DNA from: Sporisorium sorghi
Lineage: Eukaryota > Basidiomycota > Ustilaginomycetes > Ustilaginales > Ustilaginaceae
Assembly: GCA_023212695.1 (NCBI GenBank)
Contig: JALCCG010000215.1
Location: 1-36,747 of the forward strand
Reading direction: 5' to 3'
DNA length: 36,747 bases
The translations under genes and the position numbers were made by a program. Positions 29,158 through 36,747 of this stretch are shown here, piece by piece. The notes beneath the pieces were generated by a model. That model had not been told where the DNA came from. It was given only the letters and a program-made list of their open reading frames with translations, and searched no databases. Positions within the stretch are counted from its first letter, which is position 1; the number at the start of each line of letters is the position of its first letter.

Positions 29158-31512
29158 CTACTGCGACGACGACGACAGCGGCTTCTTAGGCTGGACATAC
29201 CGGAAACTCGGCCTGCCCAACCACCTGAGCAGCACATACCCCACCAACAAAAACGTCACCGTGATCGCGCCCAAAAACCCGGCGTTCTCGGCGATCGTAA
29301 ACGTCTGCAAGTCGTACTGGTCCAGCACATCCTGTCCTGTGCGGTAGCACTGCTGCGAGCCGGCGGCACACGTGAAGTGCAACCCACGGAACTCGTTCTG
29401 CGCGAGCGCCGAGTACGTGTACGTGATGGGCGAGATCCAATGCAGCCAGATGAACCACGGCGGGATCGAGCTCAGCGGCAGCAGGTTGCCTCCAAACAGC
29501 AGGAACACGACGTTGATCACGGGCGCGAACACGTTGGCCAGCTCGATCGTCGGCGCGCCGCATCCTATCACCAACCCCAGCCCGACCGCCGTGCCGATTT
29601 GAAGAACGTTGATCGCCAACCAAATAAAGAAAGCCCCCGCGCTCTGACGCAGCCCGACCATCCAGTACACGACGCAGTAGAACAGCAGCCGCTGCGCCAG
29701 CTGGTTCGGCACCTCGGTCAGAATCTTGGATAGATAGAAAGACGAGATGCGGTACGTGCCCGCACTGCGCTCGCGCAGCATAATGTTGCGCTGCAGCGGG
29801 AAAATCGCCAGGATCGGAAACAGCACTGCGAACGACGCGTTGACGGGGATGATGAACAGCGCACCCACGCGGGCGAGCGCACCGCCCTGATCGTCGGACA
29901 GGCGGAAGAACGCAAAGCCGATGATGACGAGCAGCACGAGGTTCTGCCCAAACGACGCGATGACGATCGTCGGGTCCTTGAAGACCAGCATGGCGCAGCG
30001 GTGGGTGAGGACGACGAGCTCGTGCAGCCACGTGTTGGGCCACGAGCCGGCTAGGTCGGCGCCGTTGCTCGTCTTGGCCACAACGCGTGATGGCCTGCGT
30101 GCCATTTCGCCCGGTCGACGCTGCGGGTCGGTCAGCTTGGACGCCGTGTCGGTGTTGTTGCTGCTGACCAACTCGAGCGACGACGGCGTCGAGCGTTGGG
30201 AGATGAACGACTCGCCGTCCTGGCGCCACGCGGAGAGCAGATGGCGCACGCGCCGTTCGGCCGCGTTGGTCTTTTCGTAGTTCTCCGCAATCGTAATGTA
30301 GTAATCTGCGGGATTGACGCCTTTGGGCACGCTGTGACGCAGCGACGCAAACCACGCAGGCGCCAGCGTCGGCGGGCCCGCATAATACACCTGCCCGCGC
30401 GTGAGCAGGATCACCTTATCAAAGTGCTGGAAAATGTTCCACGAAGGCTGGTGGATCGTCATGAGCGTATACAATTCCCTCTCACGGGTGATCTCCCTCA
30501 GGTTGCGCACGAGGTTGAGCGCGGCAAACGCGTCCAGGCCGGAAGTGGGCTCGTCGAGCAGCAGCACGCTGACGTCCGCTACGAGCTCGGTGCCGACAGC
30601 GACGCGTTTGCGTTCGCCGCCGGAGACGCCGCGCTGGTTGGGCCCGCCGATGCGCGTGTCGCGGCACTTGTCGAGGCGCAGCATGCTGATTGTGTCGGAG
30701 ACGCGCTGCAGGCGCTCGTGCCGGTTGTAGAGGCGCGTGGGCAGGCGCAGGTCGGCCGAGTACTGCAGGGTTTCCTGCACGGTTAGGGCGCTGAACATGA
30801 GGTCGTCCTGCTCGACAAAGCCCGCGAGGCGCTTCCAGGTGGTCGGGTCGCGCGGGTGGGCCTGGAACAGCACCTCGCCCGCGATGTCCGAGGATCGGTC
30901 CAGACGCGCAGACAGGATGGAGAGGAGAGACGTCTTGCCCGCCCCGGACGCGCCGAGGATCGCGACCATCTCGCCCTTGTTCACGTGCCCGCTCACGCCG
31001 TTGAGCACACGCCGTCGCATCGGATCCAGCGGTGGCAGGTGCGCGAACACCTGGTCGTACTCCGCCAGCGCTTCCTCCTCGTTATCGTTATCGTGGGTGT
31101 GCGGGAGCGGCGATGCGATGCCCTGTTCTGCATCCGACATTTTCTCCTGTGTCGCTGAGTCCTGAGGCACCGTGGATGATGGTGGAGGCGAAGCACCGTT
31201 CTTCTTGATCTCCTTGCGACGTGCTTTGGAGAGAAGCACATCGTACGTGATGTCGCGCCACGAAAAGTAGTTGGCACCTGAAGCGACACCGACTGGCTGT
31301 TTAGGAGGCGATGACTGGGGAGAGTCCATCACTGCGCCTCCTGCGAGCGAGCCAGGCGCAGCGGGCGAGGAAATGGACGAGGAGGATGCAGAGCGCATCG
31401 CGTGTGTCGCAGCGAATGTGGATGGCGAGGTAGACATCGCTGTCGTCGTCGTCGTCGTCGTCGTTGGTTGTTGTTGTTGTTGTTGCTGCTGATGCAGAGG
31501 TTCGGCTGTCAT
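29158..31512 (-). CDS. ABCG-family half-transporter
   Basis: Single exon, 784 residues. One nucleotide-binding domain is followed by one membrane domain, the reverse order typical of ABCG (White-type) half-transporters, which work as dimers. The N-terminus is low-complexity (eight Gln, eight Thr). The NBD (about 160-375) has Walker A GASGAGKT (187-194), Q-loop Gln235, the signature VSGGERKR (296-303), Walker B VLLLDE (316-321) and the H-loop His354. An NPADYY motif and a cytoplasmic linker precede about six hydrophobic segments with the PLSSIPPWFIWLHWISPITYTYSAL element before the last loop. Substrate cannot be predicted; lipids, sterols or drugs are typical for the family. The first ATG is 31512; extension to 31572 would rest on a TTG and create a spurious signal-peptide-like leader. 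Confidence 0.94.
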   Translation of the reverse strand: MTAEPLHQQQQQQQQPTTTTTTTTAMSTSPSTFAATHAMRSASSSSISSPAAPGSLAGGAVMDSPQSSPPKQPVGVASGANYFSWRDITYDVLLSKARRKEIKKNGASPPPSSTVPQDSATQEKMSDAEQGIASPLPHTHDNDNEEEALAEYDQVFAHLPPLDPMRRRVLNGVSGHVNKGEMVAILGASGAGKTSLLSILSARLDRSSDIAGEVLFQAHPRDPTTWKRLAGFVEQDDLMFSALTVQETLQYSADLRLPTRLYNRHERLQRVSDTISMLRLDKCRDTRIGGPNQRGVSGGERKRVAVGTELVADVSVLLLDEPTSGLDAFAALNLVRNLREITRERELYTLMTIHQPSWNIFQHFDKVILLTRGQVYYAGPPTLAPAWFASLRHSVPKGVNPADYYITIAENYEKTNAAERRVRHLLSAWRQDGESFISQRSTPSSLELVSSNNTDTASKLTDPQRRPGEMARRPSRVVAKTSNGADLAGSWPNTWLHELVVLTHRCAMLVFKDPTIVIASFGQNLVLLVIIGFAFFRLSDDQGGALARVGALFIIPVNASFAVLFPILAIFPLQRNIMLRERSAGTYRISSFYLSKILTEVPNQLAQRLLFYCVVYWMVGLRQSAGAFFIWLAINVLQIGTAVGLGLVIGCGAPTIELANVFAPVINVVFLLFGGNLLPLSSIPPWFIWLHWISPITYTYSALAQNEFRGLHFTCAAGSQQCYRTGQDVLDQYDLQTFTIAENAGFLGAITVTFLLVGYVLLRWLGRPSFRYVQPKKPLSSSSQ

Positions 31513-31592
31513 CCCTGAGAATGAAGAAGGGAAAGGGAGCAAGGCGGCCACGATGATGAAAAGTGGGAGCAAGAGGTGATCGCAAGCTCGGG

Positions 31593-31598
31593 TATTTA
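31593..31598 (-). promoter_or_regulatory. TATA-like box of the ABCG gene
   Basis: taaata within gttaaatacc on the minus strand, about 80 bp upstream of the ATG at 31512. Initiation about 30 bp downstream would fall near 31565, again favouring the 31512 start. Confidence 0.3.
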
Positions 31599-31732
31599 AC
31601 TGTGATGAAGGTGTGGGAGCAGAGCAATTCCGCAGCTGCAGTTCGAGGCTCTGCTGCAGCCAATCAATGAGCAGCCTTTCCTTTCAACGCTGTTTGAGGA
31701 TGTGGTTGAAGAGTGACACTTCGGGAAGAGCT

Positions 31733-31753
31733 GAGAGAGAGAGAGAGAGAGAG
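31733..31753. repeat. GA microsatellite (21 nt)
   Basis: An uninterrupted GA dinucleotide repeat in the ABCG upstream region, a likely strain-polymorphic locus. Confidence 0.85.
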
Positions 31754-32260
31754 CACGTTCGGAACGCGGGCACTTCCACGTGGGAAAACACTGCCAACAT
31801 CAAGCCGCGGAATGGGATTTCTCGCCGAGACGCAACTTTTTCTTAGCTGATCAAATAAAAATAGATAAATAAATAGAGGCGAGGACGGGATGGCAGCCAC
31901 CATGTCGAGCACGATTCGGAGGCCTGGATCGGCGGGTTTGAAGGTCGATGCCCCGCTCCTCTTCCTCCTCCTCCGCGAAAGGCAGGCTGGAGGGTCTGTC
32001 TTTCAGCTGTCGATCGTCTATCACCGAAACACTCCGTGGACACATCCATGCACCCGGTGACAGGTAGCTCACACTATTCCGCCTTGCGCGGCAAGCTGGG
32101 TGCGACGGCATCAAAAGTTGGCTTTGCTCATCGTCGCTCACCGTCCACACACGGATAACGGAACTCGGCCACAGTATTCGGTCTCGAACTATTCTCACTT
32201 CTCACTCTCGCTTTCCAAAGAAACGATCGACTCGACAGTGGTAGAAGCTACATCCGTACA

Positions 32261-33856
32261 TTACTTGAACTGCGTCTCGGTCACACCCTTGCCCATGGCC
32301 GACGTCGAAGCCGCCTTGAGCACAGTGTTGAGGCACGCGTCGACAAAGTTGGCGCCGGACCACTTCTGGTGCGTGAGCACGTCGCAACCAATCTCGCGCT
32401 CCTTGCGCTGTACCAGCTCGACGTACGCCTTCATGCCCTCCTTGGCGAACCCTGCGGCGAAGAGGTCCGAGATGTACGCCGTCGAGTGGAGGCCGCCGAG
32501 CGTGATGAACTGCCACACGAAGCCGAGCTTGCCGAGGTCCCAGACGTAGCTCTTCATCTGTTCGGTGCTGAGTTTGGCCGCGTCCCAGTTGAACGAGGGT
32601 GACAGGTTGTACGCGAGCCACTGGTGCGGGCGCGCTGCCTTGACGCCCTCGGCGAACTCCTTGGCCTGTGCCAGGATGGGCGACTTGGTCTCCATCCACA
32701 GCAGATCGGCGTAGGGGCCGAAAGCGATGGCGCGGTTGATGGCGCAGTCCGTGCCGCCCTGGTAGCGGTAGTAGCCTTCGCGCGTTCGGCAGGCATCCCA
32801 GTCGAAGCTCACCTCAACACCGAGACTCTTGGCCTTTGCCTTTGCTTTGAGCAGCGACTGGCCAATCACCTCCTTGCGGAACGCCGCGGCCTCGGCCTTC
32901 TTGCCCTTCTTCTCGAGCTCGGCAGCGACCGCATCGCCGTAGCGCACGGGCTGCGCCTTGGCGAGCCACTCGTCCTCGAGCGCAATCAGCTCGGGCCCAT
33001 CCGCACCCTCGGCCTCGGCACGGTTGAGAATGTCCACCAGCGGCTCGAGGCTCGTGTTGGTGGTACCCATGATGAAGGCGTGGTCGCGCTCGTCGACGTT
33101 GGTCGTGATGAGCGTAGCCGCCTCCGAGTCGGTACGCGCGACGACGAGGTTCTCGACGCCCATAATGTCGTACTGCAGACGGATGGCGACGAGACGGTTG
33201 ATGTGCTCCTGGATGGGCACGAGCACCTTACCGGCCATGTGACCGCACTTCTTGGTGCCGGGCGCCTGGTCCTCAATGTGGATACCCGCAGCACCCTTTT
33301 CGACAAACAGCTTGGTGAGCTTCATGACGGCGGTGAGACCACCGTGGCCCGTGTCGGCGTCGGCGACGATGGGGCGCAGGTAGTCGACGACGGGCGTCTT
33401 GGCGCGCTGCTCGGGCGACATGTTGCTGCGCTCCTCGCGCTGCTTGCGGTCGTGGAAGAGCTGTGCCATAAACAGGTGCTCCACTTTGAGCGGCACCGTG
33501 TTGTACGGGTAGTCGGCCAGATCGGGACCGGGCTCGTTGGTCGACGAGGCGGTGGACGAGCACTGCCAGCCCGAAACGTAGACCGTCTCGAGGTGCTTGG
33601 CCATCTGCGTCACCTGAACCGGGTCGAGCGCACCGTACGTGTGCGAGGTGGTGCCCTTGGCAGCGTGCGCCTCGAGCGTCTTCCAAAGCTTCTTGCCCTG
33701 CACATCCGAAGGGTACGACTGCTTGAGCGTGCCTCGCTTCGAGACGACCTGCTCGGCAGTGTAAGGGCGCGTGGTGTTGGCGAATCGAGGGATCTTCCAC
33801 CACTGCTTGACCGCCTCGACCTCTTCCCGGAAGAGTTTGAGCTCCTGGTCAGCCAT
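32261..33856 (-). CDS. ICL1: Isocitrate lyase
   Basis: Single exon, 531 residues. Cleaves isocitrate to glyoxylate and succinate, the committing step of the glyoxylate cycle for growth on acetate, fatty acids or other C2 sources. Seen: SGWQCS (95-100) in the substrate site, [10 protein letters not shown] (164-173) with the metal-binding Asp residues, IHIEDQ, and the catalytic KKCGHM (202-207, Cys204 as general acid). Later come the VARTDSEAA and NLSPSFNWD segments typical of the family. Length is normal for fungal enzymes. The C-terminus is ETQFK, which is not a canonical peroxisomal PTS1 tripeptide. The ATG at 33856 is the first in frame. It is divergent from TSR3 across a 1.27-kb interval. 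Confidence 0.97.
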   Translation of the reverse strand: MADQELKLFREEVEAVKQWWKIPRFANTTRPYTAEQVVSKRGTLKQSYPSDVQGKKLWKTLEAHAAKGTTSHTYGALDPVQVTQMAKHLETVYVSGWQCSSTASSTNEPGPDLADYPYNTVPLKVEHLFMAQLFHDRKQREERSNMSPEQRAKTPVVDYLRPIVADADTGHGGLTAVMKLTKLFVEKGAAGIHIEDQAPGTKKCGHMAGKVLVPIQEHINRLVAIRLQYDIMGVENLVVARTDSEAATLITTNVDERDHAFIMGTTNTSLEPLVDILNRAEAEGADGPELIALEDEWLAKAQPVRYGDAVAAELEKKGKKAEAAAFRKEVIGQSLLKAKAKAKSLGVEVSFDWDACRTREGYYRYQGGTDCAINRAIAFGPYADLLWMETKSPILAQAKEFAEGVKAARPHQWLAYNLSPSFNWDAAKLSTEQMKSYVWDLGKLGFVWQFITLGGLHSTAYISDLFAAGFAKEGMKAYVELVQRKEREIGCDVLTHQKWSGANFVDACLNTVLKAASTSAMGKGVTETQFK

Positions 33857-34036
33857 GGTTGCGATGAGCGGGGTGAGAGGGAGAGGTTTTCGTTGGGAGT
33901 AAAAAGTCTAGACGATCACGATGCAGCAAGCGTGAACTTGTTTTTGGGAGAGAGAGAGTGTTGATGGTGATCAACGGTGAAGGATGAACGGGTGTGGTAG
34001 AAGTGAGAAGGATGGAAAGCAGGCCCAGTTCGGATG

Positions 34037-34042
34037 TATATA
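34037..34042 (-). promoter_or_regulatory. TATA box candidate of ICL1
   Basis: A TATATA core in a GC-rich setting about 180 bp upstream of the ICL1 ATG. The motif is nearly palindromic, so strand is assigned from its position. A TATA box would suit a strongly carbon-source-regulated gene. Confidence 0.45.
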
Positions 34043-34435
34043 TTGAGAGTTGACTCGATCGATCGAGCTCACAGACGACGCAGCAAGCGGGAGCATACAA
34101 GCAGTCAGCCAGTCAGCCAGCCAGGCAGAAGCGCGATCGCCGTCGGGAAGCGAGTCTCTTGAATGCCAGAGAAGGCGCATCCAACACGGCAAAAAGGCAG
34201 CAGAGCAGCAGCAGCTACAGAGGGAGAAGCGCTTGGCTGTTGAAACCCTTCGGAGCAAGCGGCTTGCCAGACGAGCCATTCAGCCATTCAGCTCTAGAGA
34301 CCAGCTCTCATCGAATCGAGGCTTGCGCGCACGATCCCCGCATGTCGCTTGGAAGAAGCCTGTTTGAGCCGGAGTCGCGCTCTGCTGCCTTGAAACCGGC
34401 TTGCTGTCTTGTTGCACTTCCGCCCTCGCCGCATC

Positions 34436-34445
34436 TGTGTGTGTG

Positions 34446-34480
<35 letters not shown>
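34436..34480. repeat. Compound GT/GA microsatellite (45 nt)
   Basis: Twelve nt of TG repeat (34436-34447) pass directly into 33 nt of GA repeat (34448-34480). It lies between ICL1 and TSR3 and is a likely length polymorphism. Confidence 0.9.
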
Positions 34481-34483
<3 letters not shown>

Positions 34484-34879
34484 AGAAATTCAGTCAGGCT
34501 GCTGCGATTCCATGTCCGATCCGTCCGGCGAGCGTCATCGACAATGCATCTTTGGTCGTTTGCAGAGCGTGAAAGCTCACTTGCAGCCTGCAGCTCCTTC
34601 CTCCAAACCCCCACTCGTCGCCTTTTGCAGTCGACTCGATCAACGACTTTTGCTTCAATGCATACTGTTCAAGAGTTCTCGTTGTTGATCATCAGTGCCA
34701 CCATAGCGCAATCAATGGAGCGAAGACGATACGACATGGGCGGCTGCTGAAGAGAGAAAGCGAGTCATGTACGAGAGACAGCGCAACGGTCTGTGAGAGA
34801 GATGGGCGGCCTCAAACGGATTTTCCAGCTTGGATCGTCGTGAGTCCAGCTCTCGCGTCTCAGCTCCTCGCAAAGCCGT

Positions 34880-35005
34880 TCATCTTTTATTTTTATTTTA
34901 TTTTATTGGAATTATCTATTCGTACGAGTGAGTTTTCGAATACCGACTTCCGAATTATTATTATTATTATTTATTTATTTATTTTTTTTATTTTTTTATT
35001 TTTTG
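34880..35005. repeat. A/T-rich low-complexity tract upstream of TSR3
   Basis: TTTTA, TTA and TTTA short repeats dominate about 125 nt in an otherwise GC-rich region. It ends about 120 bp before the TSR3 ATG and would favour a nucleosome-depleted promoter or a T-rich 5' leader. Confidence 0.65.
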
Positions 35006-35127
35006 CACTCGCTCCCAAATTTCTCTCCCACTCCGACCCTGAACTTTCTTCTCGTGCAGACAGACAACGGTTCCTCTTCAACAACAAACGGACGAACGAC
35101 AGCGTGGTTGCACAGCTCTCACACGCC

Positions 35128-36249
35128 ATGGGAAAGCCGTCATCATCAGCAAGAGGCGGCAAAGGCGCAAGAGGTGGCGCAGCTGGAGGTGGTCGAGGCA
35201 GGGGACGCGGTGGACGCGGTGGACGCGGTGGACGCGGTGGACGTGGTGGAGGACGCAACCTGGCAGATCGCTATGCCTCGGCGTTCGAGACCGACAGCTG
35301 GAGACCAGACAGCGCTATCGACGAGCCAAGGCGTGGACGCGCTGATGGCGAAGATTCGTCGGAAGGGGAAAGCAGCTCTGAGGAGGAGTCCGAGGCTGGG
35401 CCATCTTCGAGATCAAGAGGTGCCAGGACTGGCTCGAGCGACGACGACGACGACGACGACGACGATGACACAAGCGAGGCCGAGGACAGCGACTACAACT
35501 CGGTCGACGGAGGCAGCGATGTGGACGCGATCGACGTGCCCGTAGCCATGTGGGACTTCAACCACTGCGATCCCAAGCGCTGCTCGGGCAAAAAGTTGTC
35601 GCGACTCGGCCTGATCCAGGAGCTACGTGTTGGGCAAAAGTTCCGTGGCATCGTGCTCACACCCAACGCCACACAAACGCTTTCGCCCGCCGACGCGCAC
35701 ATCGTCGCCGAGGACGGGGTCGCCGTGGTCGAATGCAGCTGGGCGCGCCTGGATGAGGTGCCGTTCGGCAAGCTCAAGAGCCCGCACGAACGGCTGCTGC
35801 CGCACATGATCGCCACCAACCCGGTCAACTATGGCAAACCGATGAAACTCAACTGCGTGGAAGCGCTCGCTGCTGCGTTCTACCTGTGCTCGATGCCAGC
35901 GCAGGGGCGGCTGCTGCTGTCCAAGTTTGGATGGGGCGAGCATTTTCCGAAGATCAACGCGAGGTGGATCCGCGCGTATCGTGGTTGCAGAGATGCAAGG
36001 GAGGTGGGCGAGTTGAGCCGCAAGATGGTCGAGCAGGATCGAGTCGAGAAGGAGGAGTTGAAGAAGAGGTTTGATGAGGCGGGTGGCATTCAGGGTACGC
36101 TCGATCGCATCGCTGATGAGGCAGCTCATCATGACGATGATGACGACGAGTTTGACAGCCAGGACGAGCGCGAGGCAGAGGCAAGAGCGCTCGAGCAAGA
36201 TTTCTCCAAGATTGTCCGTGTTACCGATCCTTCTGCCGCCACCAACTGA
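35128..36249 (+). CDS. TSR3: 18S rRNA aminocarboxypropyltransferase Tsr3
   Basis: Single exon, 373 residues. Tsr3 transfers the 3-amino-3-carboxypropyl group of S-adenosylmethionine to a hypermodified uridine of 18S rRNA late in cytoplasmic 40S maturation. The catalytic domain begins at about residue 138 with VAMWDFNHCDPKRCSGKKLSRLGLI and continues through GIVLTPNATQTLSP, VVECSWARLDEVPF, LLPHMIATNPVNYGKPMKLNCVEALAAAFYL and LLSKFGWGEHFPKIN. Ahead of it are an RGG-rich basic segment (about 7-43) and a Ser/Asp/Glu-rich acidic segment (about 75-135, ten consecutive Asp), making the N-terminus about three times longer than that of yeast Tsr3. A Glu/Asp-rich tail follows the domain. The frame is open upstream to 34840, but that part is A/T-repeat sequence; the ATG at 35128 begins MGKPSSS, similar to the yeast start MGKGK. 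Confidence 0.95.
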   Translation: MGKPSSSARGGKGARGGAAGGGRGRGRGGRGGRGGRGGRGGGRNLADRYASAFETDSWRPDSAIDEPRRGRADGEDSSEGESSSEEESEAGPSSRSRGARTGSSDDDDDDDDDDTSEAEDSDYNSVDGGSDVDAIDVPVAMWDFNHCDPKRCSGKKLSRLGLIQELRVGQKFRGIVLTPNATQTLSPADAHIVAEDGVAVVECSWARLDEVPFGKLKSPHERLLPHMIATNPVNYGKPMKLNCVEALAAAFYLCSMPAQGRLLLSKFGWGEHFPKINARWIRAYRGCRDAREVGELSRKMVEQDRVEKEELKKRFDEAGGIQGTLDRIADEAAHHDDDDDEFDSQDEREAEARALEQDFSKIVRVTDPSAATN

Positions 36250-36637
36250 CGTCGACCCTCGATCAACACCTGTTGCACTCAACTTTTGCATGCATCTGTA
36301 CTTGTACCGTAGAGCGTCCATCATCATCCTTGATTCTCATTGTGATTTCATCTTGTGTGTGACGAACGTGATGCCTGCGTGTGCCGATCCAGGTCGATGG
36401 AAGATATCGCAAAGCGCCTCGAGTATATTAACAAACATTACATTCCTGTCTCCAACTCGGATGTGATTTTCGATGCGGATCCTTATCGCAATCAATACGA
36501 CGTTTCTGTTCTGTCTATTGTCAATCATGCGTTTTGCTTGCTCTTGGCCCTGTTCGGTCAAAGTTACGAGTCTGAATAGACAAACAGAGAGGTTGCATCG
36601 GATTGTTCGCCGAATTCTTGGCAGGAAGGCGCTGAGC

Positions 36638-36677
<40 letters not shown>

Positions 36678-36747
36678 TTTTGTTTTTTTTTTTTTGGGAA
36701 GGGGGGTTTTTGGTCCAAAAAAAAAATAAAACAACATACTAAAAGGG
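36250..36747. other. Region downstream of TSR3 to the window end
   Basis: The TSR3 3' UTR and following sequence. No further gene is supported; a 74-codon open frame at 36355-36579 has no family resemblance. The last 110 nt are homopolymeric and low complexity. Confidence 0.55.
36626..36675 (+). repeat. Hairpin followed by a 35-nt T run
   Basis: The arms aaggcgc (36626-36632) and gcgcctt (36636-36642) enclose a 3-nt loop, and T continues from 36641 to 36675. The arrangement looks like an intrinsic terminator, but in a nuclear fungal genome it is more likely a homopolymer tract, a retro-inserted poly(A) read in reverse, or a contig-end artefact. Confidence 0.6.

Larger units (their letters stand above)
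31513..32260. other. Intergenic region between ABCG gene and ICL1
   Basis: 748 bp upstream of the ABCG gene and downstream of ICL1. It contains a GA microsatellite (31733-31753) and a short A/T-rich stretch near 31851-31875. No gene was recognised. Confidence 0.55.
33857..35127. promoter_or_regulatory. Divergent upstream region between ICL1 and TSR3
   Basis: 1.27 kb shared between two opposed genes. It holds a TATATA motif placed for ICL1, a compound GT/GA microsatellite and a strongly A/T-rich stretch (34880-35005) next to TSR3. Several frames are open here but give repeat-derived translations; no further gene is supported. Confidence 0.55.

Noticed and set aside
31513..31572. N-terminal extension of the ABCG protein resembling a signal peptide
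   Set aside because: The extension would begin at TTG, and a TATA-like box lies just upstream; the first ATG is 31512.
33868..34341. Two GCGGGG hexamers (33868-33873 and, inverted, 34336-34341) as carbon-repressor (CreA/Mig1-type) sites for ICL1
   Set aside because: The 6-bp degenerate motif is expected often by chance in this GC-rich DNA, and one copy lies 12 bp before the start codon, so the claim is too weak.
34840..35127. 96-residue hydrophobic extension of Tsr3
   Set aside because: It translates the A/T-rich leader, and the family-like start MGKPSSS is at 35128.

Overview
This window looks like nuclear DNA of a basidiomycete smut fungus (Ustilaginales, the Ustilago/Sporisorium/Pseudozyma type). 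It is GC-rich, its housekeeping genes are compact with few and short introns (71-123 nt, GTRNGT-type donors, CTGAC-like branch points), and its large proteins are rich in Ser, Gln and acidic runs. The family assignment is an inference from these features; no species marker was used.

Layout. Positions 1-99 hold a 13-bp inverted repeat and a 17-bp tandem repeat. From about 100 to 4184 lies a 5'-truncated, inactivated non-LTR retrotransposon (LINE) on the + strand: endonuclease tail, reverse transcriptase, RNase H and a C-terminal Cys/His motif, broken by three in-frame stops and one frameshift. A gene-free tract rich in short hairpins follows (4185-5547). Then come MSH3 (-, mismatch repair), BET2 (+, Rab geranylgeranyltransferase beta, four exons) and NAA20 (-, NatB N-acetyltransferase, probably with a small last exon). 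After these is a 1780-residue low-complexity protein of unknown function (-) with two compact conserved-looking blocks and a polyglutamine tract. A nearly 3-kb gene-free stretch leads to RPB2 (-, second-largest RNA polymerase II subunit), whose reading frame requires a 4-nt microexon. CWC25 (+, spliceosomal step-one factor) diverges from RPB2. It is followed by a BTB/POZ protein whose domain is split by about 250 residues (+), an ABCG half-transporter (-), ICL1 (-, isocitrate lyase) and TSR3 (+, 18S rRNA aminocarboxypropyltransferase) with an unusual RGG/acidic N-terminal extension. The window ends in a 35-nt T run.

The genes are mostly unrelated housekeeping genes rather than one pathway. 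Three pairs are divergent (MSH3/BET2, RPB2/CWC25, ICL1/TSR3) and could share promoters. BET2/NAA20 and BTB/ABCG are convergent and closely spaced. No rRNA, tRNA or CRISPR was recognised. The strongest unusual signals are the RPB2 microexon, the hairpin cluster beside the dead LINE, the split BTB domain and the uncharacterised Ser-rich giant.
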